Source of the DNA: Isoetes taiwanensis
Lineage: Eukaryota; Streptophyta; Lycopodiopsida; Isoetales; Isoetaceae
NCBI GenBank assembly: GCA_021234155.1
Contig: JAJEKV010000110.1
Coordinates: 2,138,338 to 2,202,337, forward strand
DNA: 64,000 nt
Direction: 5' to 3'
The number at the start of each line of letters is the position of its first letter. Positions within the stretch are counted from its first letter, which is position 1. The notes under the pieces were generated by a model, which saw nothing but the letters and a program-made list of their open reading frames with translations, was not told the DNA's origin and ran no database searches. Below, piece after piece: positions 15,102 to 29,148 of this stretch. The translations under genes were made by a program, and so were the position numbers.

Positions 15102-18100
15102 AGCTTCGATCTGAAAAAAGGTTAAGCTAGGGAAGCACAAAAGGAATTGTGCTAAAACAGAGAGATCCACTCAAACACTGGCAAATGGATAGGATCCCAA
15201 GACTTCGACGATGAGTGTAATCGCCGGAAGCGGCTATGGCAGCGCGGTGGTTGGCGCTACACGAAGAGACCCGCGACCCGCGAGGTAAGAAGAAAGGCGT
15301 CACTACAGTTTAAACTGAAAATTAAAATTAACCAACCAATAATTTTTGCCCGGTTGGACTTTGGGCAAACATATCCACTCAGTGCCGAATCAAAAGGCAA
15401 GGATTCACCTGTCCCATCCACAACCGTTGAATAGCGGCCTTTGGAAAGGTCGTCCCGGCAGAGAATCAATCCTTGCATTGCAATCACTGCGTTGCGAAAA
15501 GTGCTAAATTTACGCTGCTGGTCAAGTTTAAAACAAAAATTGTTCAAATCCATTTCCATCGCGCTATTTTTTGGCGATGGCATCCTATGGTAAAAATCAT
15601 GGATTATTGATGGAGCTCCATGGTGCTCATGGAAAACATTGCCCAGATTTGTGATGTATTCCTATGGCGTGTCTATGTATTTTTATTTTTGCCTCTGCCG
15701 AAGTGTGATAAGTCAAAACTCTCGGTGTGCCCAATGCCGACCCTATTCTTGCCACGTATTTATTTGGTTTTGCCTTTAGTGTGATTTCGCCCCCCAAGAA
15801 AGGAAAATTCTGGGGCAAAGGCGTATGTTGATTTTGGAAAGGTCGTCCCCATCGTTCATCTAAAACATCCATATCGCCTATTTATCATACTTGTTATACG
15901 CATGGTGATGTTACCTTCTCATTCATCTAAGATTACTTACTTGTTTCTCGCATGGTGAAATTGGAAGATCTAGTTATCCATGACGCCAGATCACGTAAAT
16001 GTCGGTGGCGTAATTTAAACCTCTAGTCCAATGTTGTCTTTGCCATGTGGACTATATTCTTTTAGGCAATGTTGACCTTCAAACTCATTTTTATTTTGCT
16101 TGCAATTGACATTTTTTACTCTACATTCCAAAAGTGAGCATTTTTTACTTAGCATTACATGAAAGTTTTTATCCGAGCATTCTTGAAGTCCGCGAATGTT
16201 AAGTGGAAATTTCAAAGCCAAAGTTCTGATTCTGACCACAAATACACATCATCAAGGAGATAATGAGCTCAAATAAAACATTGTATTACGACAAAATTGA
16301 TATAATAGTTTGAAAGATAGAAATGACAAGATCACAAATTATGGAAATGCTTTTTGATCATCCAAGACCAAAAGAACTTTTACATTATCTTGCTTTCAAT
16401 ACCCATAGCCTCGGCAATAACTTGCTTCACAAACTGGCTATGGCGGCGTCAAAGCACCTTGCATGCCCTTTTAACATCGCCGAAATCATCTTGAGCTTCT
16501 AAGATTCTTTTTCCTCTTCTAATATACTGTTGATGCGCCAAAACAACACCAAGAAAACCTGCATCTGTAAAAAAAAGAAAGCATTAGCATCACAAAGCTT
16601 AAAAAGAAACAAAGAATCTTTGAAATCTTACCAAGAAAGCCTTCTAAACTTATCATCACGCTAAACATAACCGATTTCATGCCATAATATTGCCTCTTGC
16701 GGTGCCATAGCCAGCCAGAAGATAAAGAAGAAAAAGATAGGCGTGGTTTTGCACACATAATCCAAAAGCCGCTTACATCTAGCTACGGCGCCCTACCTAC
16801 AAATGACCTCCAAATACCATAGCCATAGCCTGAGCTTAGCTAGAAGGCCGGAAGATACATAGATGACAACGTAAGCATCTTTTTCCACAACTAATGCAAA
16901 AGCCGGGCCATCAAGCTACGGTAGCGTCACCTTAACACCGCAAAATGGTCCATCGCCTTTATGGCGCCCACAGCCATGGCGGGGAGAATTCTTTGTGAAG
17001 AGAAGAGAAAGCAATGTGAGAAAATGTAATAAAGCTTCTTTTTATGCCATTTAAGATGCCACGTCAGAAATTACGCCACGACATTCATGTTACGGGGAAT
17101 GCCCCTTACGGTTAAATTCCGTGAAAACATTTTATTGCCTCGTAGGCGTCGGCAAACGTTGACCCCCGCAATTTAACCCGTCAATTCCATTCTATATCAC
17201 GTCTTTCCCATTGGGACCTTGAAATTCTTAGAATTAACTTTTTGGTTTATTTGCAAGAATCTTGTTTGTGTTGTTCGAATGGTTACATCGATCCGTTTAA
17301 TGAATTTTGGGTCCCCGGATCATGTATTGTAGCCTCACGGATGTGGAAATTTACTCGTCCCGTAAACACCGTCAGGCGATGCCACGAAGTGGCTAAGCGT
17401 TGCTCGTGGCAACTCCTATGGGTTTACCATGGGTAACCTCCTTCATCCAGGAGGTTACTATGCACATACATTGATTGCCCATTCTCACACCCCACTGTAA
17501 TGCTTATCGTAGGGCCCCTTGGAATGCGCTCCCCCTAATTTCCATGATCTTATACATGACAATAGTTCTACCCAATTGCAATAAGCAACATGGACTTTGC
17601 CTTATGAAACTCGATACGTTACATGACTACTTTTGGAAACAACGAGTCTCATGTAATCACAACACTCAACCACATATGTGTGGCCGGCAATGCCGAGCAT
17701 TAATCATGGACTTGTGAAATGGGTAGATGAGAGTTTGTAAGTTGAATTAAAATGTTGTAGATGTAATCCTACCTTAGATGGAATTGAGTACTAACATGTG
17801 AATAGTACTTTGGCCTATTGTAATGCCAATATCACCTCTCCATATGTAAAATCCATGAGAGGTGAAAAGGGCAGGAATGCAACAAAATGCATCAAGACTA
17901 TCCTTATTAGCAATGGCATCTATTGCTCATTATTCACAATGTTTTTTGGAGAATAAAACAGATTTCTTAACGTCTATGAAGACCAATAGGCCATGGGACC
18001 CATAGGCGGTCAATAAGAAATCAATTTGTACAAAAGAAGATAATGGTATTTGCCCGCTACCGCTCAAAGAATTGAAGATGCTAGAAGAGTATCCTAGATG

Positions 18101-18195
18101 ATTCTTGTTTGGTACTATTGTACACAAACTCTATCAGATGAATATAGTCATCTGATAGCCACCTCACTTAGATTGCTTGTTCTACACAGAATTTC
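15102..18195. other. CDC48 upstream region and non-coding stretch
   Basis: 15,102-15,260 would be the 5' leader and promoter side of the CDC48 locus, but I see no clear motif. At 16,560-16,390 a short minus-strand frame reads DAGFLGVVLAHQQYIRRGKR and continues, with one TGA, to about 60 residues. It may be an exon fragment of unknown origin. I see nothing else that I can defend. Confidence 0.5.
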
Positions 18196-18199
18196 TCAA

Positions 18200-19030
18200 C
18201 ATGTCTCCCAAGATTCTATTGGTGCACTCCATCTAACCGGCCCATCCGAGGGATGATATGACCATAAGCTTTAACCCTTATTTCTTGCATGGCGACTCCT
18301 CTCGTTGCGGTCTTATACATCGCCACTAGCTTGTTTTTATATAGATCGAGTAAGGTAAGCATTAATGTTGTTGTTAGAGCTTCCTTGAGCTTCTCGAATG
18401 AAGCATGCACCTTTTCTTCCCAATGTTTTATCAAATCTCTTACCTTTTGTCCGTTGTGAGGTGTGAAAGCGAGTTATCCACTTGGCGCATGCCCTTAAGG
18501 AACTTTTATAATACCCAACTAAGCCAACATGAACATTCTTGGGCGTCCAGCCATTCTACGATGATTTTGACCTTATATATGGATTGGTAGAGATGTCTCT
18601 CGCGGACATTACGTGGTCCAAATACTCCGATTACGCTCGTCAAAAGTGGCACTTTGATGACTTGGCATAGAGTCGATCTTTGCCTAATGCTCGACATGAT
18701 CCCGAAGGGACTTGTACACTAGAATATCATCAAGGAATATGATAAATAAATTCATCCAAAAACTCTCTAAACATGCCGTTTATTAGGCACATAAATGTCA
18801 TCCGCACATTATATAGGCCAAAAAGGCATAAATGTAAACTCATAATGGTCGTTACCACATTCTAAAAAGGATCTTATGGATGTCCTCTTCTTTAATTCTT
18901 ATTTGATGATATCCATTAAATTGATCCATTAAAAGCATCTGCTCTTGACAATATTTTTTACACATTCTTAGGCTCGTCCTTCTTCCTTATGAAGAGTATC
19001 GTGCCCCAAATGGTTGAAGAGATTTCTTAG
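18200..19030 (-). mobile_element. Ty3/gypsy pol fragment (RT to RNase H), heavily decayed
   Basis: The minus-strand translation, with stops and shifts, passes through recognisable Ty3 pol landmarks in order. They are an HYEFTFMPF block (RT, near 18,820-18,850), a degraded catalytic region, KVKIIVEW (near 18,560), and the RNase H entry FEKLKEALTTTLMLTLLDL at about 18,345-18,400. No LTRs are visible at either side. It is an old fragment of about 0.8 kb. Confidence 0.75.
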
Positions 19031-19215
19031 AATGTTCTTGCGCAAAGTAGATTGGATTAAGACCCCGGATAGAGTGAGTTCTTTGATTGGAAGAGTTCCA
19101 TCAAGTTTTATCAAACTTGGCATTCCATTTTTTGAAGTAAAATTGGGTATTTGCTTTAATGGTCCCCTGTTCTATAACAGTTATGACAATATCTTGACTC
19201 CCACATTCTATCACG

Positions 19216-19333
19216 AAGAATAGAATAGAATAGAATAGAATAGAATAGAATAGAATAGAATAGAATAGAATAGAATAGAATAGAATAGAATGAGAATAGA
19301 ATAGAATAGAATAGAATAGAATAGAATAGAATA
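19216..19333. repeat. (ATAGA)n pentanucleotide array, tail of the adjacent LINE
   Basis: More than 20 units of a five-base repeat, with one interruption near 19,290. On the minus strand it reads (ATTCT)n and directly follows the 3' end of the LINE to its right, so it is best read as that element's tail rather than an independent microsatellite. Confidence 0.9.
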
Positions 19334-22290
19334 AAATTTTATAGATCCACGAGTCCAATTGGCCTATAAGACCCAAACAAAAAGAGAGCAGCGAACGTAT
19401 TATTGTTGTCATGATTAAAAATCCATACGAAGAGTTTTTGGGAAAACCTTAGCAATAATAAGTATCTTTGGTATATTTTGTAAATTGTATAGGACAATTC
19501 AATCTTGTCTCTGGAGGACACAACCGGTCCGGTATCCATAACCTCTTGGAGGTATGACCCCAACAAAGCCCACCGACGGCCGTATTCAATAACTCATGCA
19601 AAGACTGCCTGGGCACAACTAACCGAACATACCACGCTCGGATATGGGCAAACGTTGGGCAGCTGGAGGGCATGACATTCATCTTCAATGGCGCCCTGGT
19701 GGCAACACTGACAAAGCCTATCCTCCCTTGCTTCCCGAGTCCAACGTCCTGTCTCAATGCGGAGACGATGTGTACCCCTGGAAATGGAAGCTATAAGTCT
19801 GTGCTTCTTCATTTGGCAAACGGGTGCACAAGTACTAATGTGGGGCTCTCGTGAGCATAGGATTAACTTGCTTCTGATAGTGTGCCATCTTAATGTGTGT
19901 CAGAGCATCTACATCCCAGAGCTTGCGACGGAAACTAGCATATAGGTACAACTTTAGTGCATTGTGATCCTCCTTTGTCCGTACCTGCATGCATCTGTTT
20001 GCCTGTACATCCCAACGTGAGAACCACTGAGTTTGCTTGTCCTTCCAGCAGGCTTTGAGGCGTTGGGGACCTATTGCTATGGCTAAAGCAAGGTTGGACA
20101 AAAGTGTATCATCCATAGCGACCACCTTCTGGAAGGCGTCCAATGCAGCCCGTTGAAGTGGTAGAAAACCTGTCTCCTGGAGTAGGATCTGGTATGGAAC
20201 TATGGATTTTATCCCAAGGGCTCGTGCCAAAAAGGCTTTCTACACCTGCTCGAGATCATTCCAGGTGGTGGGGGATATCATCAGACCCCACACCTCTGCC
20301 CCGTACAGGAGAACCATCACCAAGGCCTAAACATGTGTGATTGGTTGTCCCAGGCATACAACTCTACCTTGTGGCTATTGCTCTGCATGGCATATAGTGC
20401 TTTCCAACCCGCCGTGACACGCAACCTGATGGCTGCATCCCAGTGGGTGGTAGTAGAGAACTTGATCTCCAAATACTTGTATGTCGGAGCCACCTCTACA
20501 TCTTGTCCCTGATAAGTGAATGAGAGAAGCCTTGGCTGACGGGATGACGAAACTAGTAGCACCCTAGTTTTGGCCAAGTTAACTCGCATGCCAGTGAATT
20601 GGCAAAAAGTGTCGAGAGCATCCATGTGACGTTGCATGTCCTTTGGAGTATAGGCCGGTTGACATCGTCAGCATATATGAGTTGCCAGATTGTGTGATGC
20701 ATGAGATGTGTGCCCGCACCCCCGGCTTTCGAAAGCCAGATCTTCAAATGATCAATGTATAGGCCAAAGAGTGTGGGGAGAGGGGCAACCCCTCGACGCA
20801 CTCAATACCACGACTCACCGGCTATCCTGATCATGTGAGACATCTTGAGCATGCCTCATATAACCTGTATATTGTGGTCTGCAAGTCAATGGGGGTCCCT
20901 AGCTACTGCAACCTGTCCCATAACTTGTCCCGGGGCACCGTGTCAAAAGCTTTGCCAAATCTAATAAAACAACAAGACAGGTTTTGTGTGGGAGATTTAC
21001 GCTATCCTCAATCAGTGTGTGCAGAGTGAAGATATGATCAATGGTGGAATGCCTGGGCCGGAAGCCTGCCTGTATCAGAGCCCATACATCGCCTCTTACC
21101 CCCATATCGTCCATTATTTGCTCAAGGATGCCCGACCAACAGTTTTGCAAAGGAGAGTTGGCCATAATAGTAGATCGCGATAGTTGGTCGGACATTGAGG
21201 GTCACACGCCTTGTATATGGGCACAACTCTATTAGTGGTCCACTGCAGAGGGAAGCCTTCTTGGAGTTTTACATTGAATAGTGTCGTGAGGACAGGCACC
21301 ATTGAAGACCCAACCCACTTTATAAGTTCTGCCTGCATGCCATTTAAATCTGCTGCCTTCCCATTAGCTAGGGTTACTTGGCCGAGGCCCATGATGATAT
21401 CCCCTCCTGTGATGACCAAAGCCAGGCCCATCTGTGGAAGCACTGTTGCCCGACCCCCAAACGGATCGTAAAGCTATTGCAATTACTGTACCCATTGCTC
21501 CGAGGTGATATTTCCTGTGGGTTGTACAACCTTGCTCAATAATCCAGGAGACTGAACATTTGTTGCTGGTGCTCTGCGAGGTATCCGGCTTTCTTGTTCT
21601 TGAGGAAGGAGCGGTATTGATCGCATGGCCTCGTGGGCGGGTGGTGGAATCGCTGACTTGCGAGCTTTTGCATTTGGCCTTTCAACACTCATCATCGAAC
21701 CATCCGGTGGGGAAAGGTGGTAGCACCCGAGGTCCCCTCCGTGTGAATGGCCTCTCCCAAAGCATCATTCAGCGGTTGTCGGAAGCGGTGAGTCACCGGG
21801 ACCGATTGTTTGTTGAAGTGTGGGGAGGCTTTAATAGTTCCTCGGATCATGCTCAAGCATCCCCGGGCATAGATCTACGCGACGATTGTAATCCATCTTG
21901 CCCAGCTGGGGCACCTGGTGTTGAGGCAATGGATGCCGCGGGGCCCTCGCCAATGTACATGCAAGAAAAGGGGTCAGTGGTCCGAGTCCACTTCCTTGTC
22001 CCGAAGTGTGTTCCAATGCAAAATGGATAACCAAAAAGCGGATCATGTTCTGTACCAAATCGTAATCCACCACACCGGAGCCATCGCCTTGGTTCTCCTG
22101 TCTACAAGTCCAAATGGCGGAAGACGGCCATTGTGCCAACCCGCTACAAATAACCGTGTCAAAGATACGCCCGCCAACAATAAATGCACATCAGAGCATG
22201 AAATATGGTTGTTCAAGATTCTTTGTTCCAATGAACTCTTCCAACCAAGAATCAATGATTTGAATTTCAAATTCTTCACAACCCGGACAA
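19334..22290 (-). mobile_element. Non-LTR retrotransposon (LINE), near-complete ORF2 region, decayed
   Basis: Domains run from right to left. An endonuclease-like region is at about 22,280-21,760. An inter-domain WFDDEC-type block lies near 21,690. RT blocks follow: NGMQAELIKW (21,330-21,350), AGFRPRHSTIDHIFTL (near 21,050), a RRGVAPLPTLFGLYID block (near 20,790) and the catalytic IYADD at about 20,665-20,680. A thumb region ends in GFLPLQRAALDAF (20,130-20,170). The C-terminal motif CQCC..EDECHAL lies near 19,676-19,725. Many one-base shifts divide it into at least six frames. The YADD residues are intact. The 3' end is the GGCCAATTGG..ATAAAA block followed by the pentanucleotide array. It is the same clade as the LINEs at 29,720 and 42,300. 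Confidence 0.88.
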
Positions 22291-25200
22291 AAGAACACTC
22301 ACGAGTAAAAATTATTATATGGAAAGGATCTCACAGAGATGAGAGGATTCCACAAATCGATGAAGAGTTTTCAAGAAAACCACAAATCAATCTATTCCCT
22401 TGTTTTATGATTGTAAAAATTCTGGTATCCATAGGTAGATCTCAGCATCATAAAATTAATGAGATGCTAGCCTCTACAAGGCTAGCTTGCAATCAATTGA
22501 ATTGAATCCCTACTGTCAAACAGAGCAATTCGAGCTTTTTCTCTCTTGTGTTTGGCAAGAAAATAGTTTTAATAGAAAAAGGAGGTAAAGACAAAAAAGC
22601 CAAGAAAGAAGGCGCATTTTTTAGGCGCTCAAATTCCCCTATCCCCCATTGTTAAAAATCCTTGGTTGCTATTCCGATCACTTGTTGCCATGATTTCCTA
22701 GAAGGATTCTTCATGAGCACCTACATGTAGCTATTTGTCATACCTTCAAATCAAGAAGACAATAGTATAGTCTAATTCCGGGCTTATGCTGAATCAAGAA
22801 GATACGAGAGAAATCTGGTAGCAAAGCTCCTCCATAGTGCAAAACATTTGAAGTAGAAGCCCTAAAGAAGATGCCCTCGATGCCTGCATGTCAGGGATGA
22901 GAAGGATATCAAAATGCATACATGTGAAAATACATAGAGGCCTCAACCATAGTGGAAAATGCTTCCAAAAAGGGCAAAAAAGTGTGCGCGACCTAGGAAT
23001 ACATAGAATATATGACAAGTTAAATACGTGGCTGAAACTATATGAGAACCACTATGGAAAAGCTGTATTAATGTAAGTTTTGGAAGAAGCATTTTTTGTG
23101 TTATTATAGCTTCAAAGCTATGAAATCGGCCTTAAATTACCAGAGAGAGACCTTCACATTTCTAATAGAAAGATTGGCCATCCCAAAAAGCATACACCTC
23201 AAAATTACATCCTGATATCTGAAGCAACGTCGTCCTTTGCTCCTTTTAGGGTGTCGATTTCTTGGAACTTCGATGTGTTAAATGCAAGAAAAATAAATTA
23301 CATTTGTTAAATCTATACAGTACCTATAACTAAAAGCCTATAGGAGGATGCCATAGCCCAATCAACACAAATCCAACACCTGGAACTAAACAACCCAATT
23401 TAATCCTCCACATTGCTACAAGTACCGGTTTGGCAGAAATCCAGTTCTAATGCGGCAAAAACTTGAAGCAAAAGACAAACCTATTTGTGTAGATAAAATT
23501 AAAACAGAGCCTAAAACATTACCTTCATGATCGCTCCATGGAAACCGCCAAAATATCAAACAAACAAAGTGGCTCGCCCCTTGCAAATTTTGTTATCAAT
23601 ATCTATCAATTCACATGCTTAACTAATCCCCTAAATGCTAGGTGGCATTGTTAGGTCAAATTTAGCAACACCTATAACTTGTTGTTTGGATTCTATAACA
23701 CTTGAACTACTACAAATGCTATAGTGAGATGCACTTTGTGTAAATCTACTTCATCGTCATCTCCAACATGCCTTTAGTTTCCCCTTAAAAAATGAATATA
23801 CGTTCATTGTGTTGAAGTCTATTATAAAATATTTCTATTGTATCTACAAAAATAACTATAAGCTACAAGAAATTTATCGCGGCCAAGGGCCAGCATGAAT
23901 ATTTCTCTTCCTGTCCATCAGATTTGGCAAATTGAATCCCAAGGGGAATACTCTCCGGCAAAAATCTCTCTCTTCGATCCATTTGGTAATAGTGGATACC
24001 TATCAGTCTAGGAATAAGCAAGATTGGGACCTGTGCTAGTGCCTAGTGTCTAAAGAATACATATTCAATTTTCATAACCACCATAGGCATTTGGGCACAA
24101 TCCCACTGTTTAGGGTTTTATAACATCATCCAATATTTATTTTCCATGTATAGCAACCTGAGGCAAAATCATATTTCACAAAATTTGGATTAGTGGGAAC
24201 TTTATTGCTAGCCACCGTCCAACAAAGTCCTACGACTGAATCAAACAATCGGATTCAAATTAAAACGATCAATCAAACAATCGATTCAAATTAAAAAGTT
24301 TCGGTCCGGGATATATGGTCCACTTGAAATATTCTAGGATATATGACCGTCCACAAAATTTTGACGCATCGCTATAGAGGAAGAAAGACGATCCACATAA
24401 GAAGTAATCCAAGAGTGCTTAAAGAGCACTCACTTGTCTAAATTTTAAACCAATTAACCCCAAACGACTCAATTATGCGTTGTGCATGCTAGGAAGAAGA
24501 TTCTAGATGCCCATGGGCTTAATTTCCAATATACATCCCGCAATGAACTTAATGATTGAAATATCAGACAATCCGAGTCCAACTTTAACAACACAAATTC
24601 AAACCCGACGACACAAGGATTTATGGATGTTGCCTAAAAGACACCTTTAACAAAGAATTGAATATATTTGCAAACTACCTTTAGGAAAATGGCAACTGTT
24701 CATATCTCCTTGCCTTGTTTACCGGAATATAAGAAAAGATTTTCATCTCTTTCTATCTTTGCGAAGTTGAAGCCGCAAGCTTGAGCCATCTAGAATGCCT
24801 AATGGCATATCTTTTGCAATTACAATTATCTACAAAAATACGGTTCCTTGTTTATTCCACACTTCTCCAAAGCACAAGTTATCCTTTCTTTTGATTCTCT
24901 GCAGGGCCAAAGTCCATCGAGGAGATACCACAATGGCACACTGTATAGGACAATCCAAACCGGGATGTCGCGACACCACTATAATAAAAACTCCTCCCAC
25001 TCGGATCGTTTCTTCAATCGATCATCCATCTAATTTTTCTTCGATTCATCCGGAATCGGCCGCAGAGATGGCTTAATTTGGCCCAAAGCCAAAGCCCTTT
25101 CCCCGGCCGATTCGTTCCGCAATTTACTATCGCCCACAAGGCGACCAAATCGAGCTTGCCTTTCAAATCCATGGAGAAAAGCTCCGCCACAAAGAAAGGG

Positions 25201-26374
25201 GCGTATATGCGTAGGGCCGCCGCGGCGACAAGACACAAATCAAGCACGCTCTACGACATTCGGGACTGCCCAAAAACGTATTCAAAAGATATCAAAGCGC
25301 CTTTACGGGCAATTAGCCGATTGACGATCCCGATGTAGCTCCGGCAGATCGGGAAGGAAGAATCGACTAAGGCTTTCTTCGGCTTCATGCCGCTCCACGA
25401 TTCTCGCCCACGATTCTTTATTCTTTTGGCCCGCTGATTTCGCCATCCGCCACCGGATTCAACAATGTTGTCTTAAGTCCCGTAAACATAGTAATCAATT
25501 CAAGCATTTGCGTATAGAAAGAAATGCATTTACATGCCTCCGCCGTGAAGCGAAAAAGGCAAGACATTACTAGTGAGCGGACAAACCATGATGAGGTACC
25601 TAAGTAGAAAAGATGAGGTCGGCTATGTCGGGCTGATTCGCTTCCGCATTTAAGCCTTTGTTGATTACTTACCTTTAGGGCACAAATGAATGGCGTGGCA
25701 AAAAGCTCCAGCCATTTGTATCTCGATTCGGACACTTCAAGTTTAAACGAAAAGAGAAAGACTATGCCTAAATGCACCGCCATAGCTCACCACCATCGCG
25801 TTGATACCGGGTCTGGCTGGGGCTTCCAAAGGGCCATTTTCAACACCAAAAGAAATGGCGTCAAGAGGTTTCGGATTCGTTATGCGGAGATTATCCACAA
25901 AATTACGATATTATGCGTGTAGAAACGACTGATTACCCAAATGGACTTGTTCTAATCCATCTAAATCGTGGCAAAGAAAACAGAGGTTTCGGATTCGGCG
26001 TCAGAAAAACTATTCAAAACGTGGCAACAAAAACTACCCAAAACGTGGCAACAAAAAGGAGGTTTAAATTGCGGCGCAGAAAAATTACTGGGAACAAAAA
26101 TGGAAAATGGCAAACTCAATTATATATGTTGTGATATTTGAACATAAAAAGAAAATAAATAGATGGCAAAACACCATATAACTAGTATTTTTCATCATCT
26201 CCCTCTCTTGATGTTGCATTGTACATTATGTGAAAAGTCCGACAAAAGCTTTTAGGCACACTTTAATAGGTAACAAATGTGACATTCCCATATAATGTTA
26301 TGACATTGTCATATAGTGTAAATATCATAATTTCATACATCAAGTATATTATATGGCCACATCATATATATCCC

Positions 26375-26428
26375 ATAGGTCGATTGGCCTCAGTGGACGA
26401 TAAAAAATCATTCTCATTCTCATTCTTA
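26375..26428 (+). repeat. LINE-type 3' end with CATTCT tail (copy B)
   Basis: This is the copy-B version of the 3'-end block at 3,903-3,962, nearly identical to it. It shares its core with the LINE terminus near 19,334-19,385 (minus strand). Confidence 0.55.
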
Positions 26429-27639
26429 GCCTTTCACATATGATAGCTTAGATTGGAAATTTTGGCGCATAGTTTTTTGGCATTGGGGTTTCGTCAATAG
26501 TTCACATGTGAAGTCTTGAAGCTCCAAATCTCCGTATGTTCCACTACGCTCCTTTAGAGGGAACCATCTATTGTAATTTTTATAGGGAAAGAGCTCGTCG
26601 AAGGTGTCTTCCTAGCACCAGTTTTGCTCACAATCATAGCCGAGGTCCTTTCACAATTGTTTGCTAAGGCAGTGCATGATGGAACAATTCAAGGGCTAAT
26701 TATTGACTATGGTTCATACGTAGATATAGGATGACACATTCCTTTTCCTTGCTGCCGATGTTGATAACTTTCAAAATGCAAAACTTATGCTTTTGATACT
26801 TTTTCTCCTTGCATCTTCCTCTTTCCATTCTTATCTTATCTTGCATACATACAGCGTGGGCAAGTATGAGTAATCTTACCTGGACCATGCTTCATATTTT
26901 ACACACTTGATTGTCTTTAAGTTAGGGCCAAATGCCATTTCATTTTATATTCCATAGCCTGCAACTAAAAGATTTTGCCAACACCATGAATAGAATAGAA
27001 TAGAGAGGCAACCAATGTTAGGGTTAGTGTCTGCTAGAAAACCCACTTCAAAATGTTGTGGTTCTCTTGTAAAAATTGAAAGAGCCCAATCCTCTAGAGA
27101 AAAAACCTATTTTCATCCACTACTTTGAAAGTTCCATGTTCATAATGACAGAGAGTACTTTCCCCCTTGATTAGTTACATTTTAACCAATTTTAGTACAA
27201 TCCACAACTTTTCACGACATTCCTCACCCTTAATGACAAGCCAACAACTGCAACATGCTTGTAATATCTAATCAACATTTATTTTTTTACACAACAACAA
27301 AATGAGCATTTAGCAACGTGGGATGGTTTGTCACATGATGTTGCATTTGGCGTGATCAGATCGCGTCAACATCGCGTATACATGACAAATGTGATATCAC
27401 GTTCGCTATACCATGCGGCATTGATTACGATGCCACGACGCGACAAAGCAGATGTTTGACACCACGTCACTATGATGTTGTCACAGTTGTCATGCCATGG
27501 AAAAGCTCCCTCTAGAACTGTCGGTATTAAATACATGCTTGTTACATATAAGACACACAAGTTCTGCTGGAAATACAAGGTCCTGAGCATTCCGACTAAG
27601 CTTCTGTTGCGGACTAGGCTCAGAAAATCTGTTATAACA

Positions 27640-27932
27640 ATGCCTAGAAAGAAAAGTAATCTTAATTATGCCACAAGGAAGAGGATAGCTGATGAGAAGT
27701 TGAAAGGATATTCCAATATAGAAATTCTGTAGTTTTCCCAGCATCTGCTGGCAGCAATACAGCAAAAAAAGATAGCCAGAAAGGGAAGAATGATATTAAT
27801 TGTCATGTTGAAGCAGTTGGAACTATTCAAAGCAACATTGATGGAGACCGGATTACATACAACAACGTTACTGCTAGCAGATCTGAAGACATTCCAATGG
27901 AAATGACTAATGCCACTGGTCATCCTACAAAG
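27640..27932 (+). other. Possible coding exon, unknown basic and polar protein
   Basis: An ATG at 27,640 opens a lysine- and arginine-rich frame (MPRKKSNLNYATRKRIADEK at the start). It is broken once near 27,729. A second frame then stays open from about 27,765 and encodes a polar stretch with GDRITYNNVTASRSEDIPME, ending at an AAG/GTTTGA donor-like boundary. One or two single-base indels near the A-run at 27,764-27,770 would join the two parts. The composition looks protein-like rather than random. I know no family for it. It could be an exon, a captured gene fragment or chance. Confidence 0.3.
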
Positions 27933-29148
27933 GTTTGATAGTATTATTTTACATTCCATAGCATAATACTTGAAAATATGAGTAGGAATAGATCCATGCA
28001 AGTTCCTATTAAAAGCTAGAAGATATAACCATAGTTTATAAGCTGAGCATTCATGCAATAGTGGTAAAATGCTATATGTCTTAGTATAGCTAATATTGGA
28101 GTTAGATGACTGTACGGTAACAGTACATTAGTCCTAAGATTAAAGAGAGAAGTTGGATGGGATGTGCTGCTCACTTTAAAATAGTAAGATCTGAGTAATT
28201 CAATAGAAGATATGATATGTAGATCTAAAAGTGATAAGTGCTGCTTGCATAGCATCTTGCTTGCCATAAAAAAGCGGAAGAGCTGGCAGATCCAATGCAT
28301 CCATAAAGAATAAATGACTATAATCTTGAGCACAAAGTGGCTGGATTATGACAACATAGTATTGATCACGTCTATTGGCAAAAAGCCTAAATACTTACAT
28401 AACGAAGGGGGATAACCTCAAAGAAACCCATGACACCTGATATCCCTTGCATTACAACCATTCTTATGCTTGTTTTTTGTTTGTGGATGCAGGTAACAGG
28501 TTTCTTTGTTCTATACTCAGTATTTTTGTTCATTTTGGACATATATTTAAATGTTAGAAGATGAAGGAATACGGTTCTGAAATATAGTTGAGAAACAATT
28601 TCTTATGATTACAAGTTGTCATTATAATGATTTTGGAATATATTTTTTATGATTACAAGTTGACATTAAAATGATCTATATGACGAGTACTTCTAAAAAT
28701 ATACCATGTCCTGTGCTTAAAAATAAAACATGATTATGTTTAAGACTGCATTTGATCTACTCATTGCCTTTCAAGGTCTTGAGCAGATGATAGTCTGTTT
28801 TACATATTAAAAATGTTTTTTTTTTTTAATTTATTAAAAAGCTATATGCATCATGATCAATAGGGGTGATGCAAGAAGAGACCCTAATAAGTATAAGATC
28901 TAATATCCTCACATAATCTCCCCCCCAAAAAATTTAATATGTAGGTCAAATCGCCCATGGCAACATCTCTAAGAAAACAATAAATGTTTTGTCGTGATAA
29001 ATTTTCTCGTGACTTGGTTTTATATTTATTATTGCTATTTGGCTGACAATCTGACCCAAAATCTTTGTGAGGCAAATCGATATATTTTTAAAGTGCATGA
29101 AATACAACACCATTAAAATGCCATGCTGAATTGCTGATGGATGGAATA

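Noticed and set aside
21560-22505. Long plus-strand open frames (156 and 195 residues)
   Set aside because: They lie antisense to the LINE endonuclease and inter-domain region and show no family features; they are shadows of the LINE coding strand.
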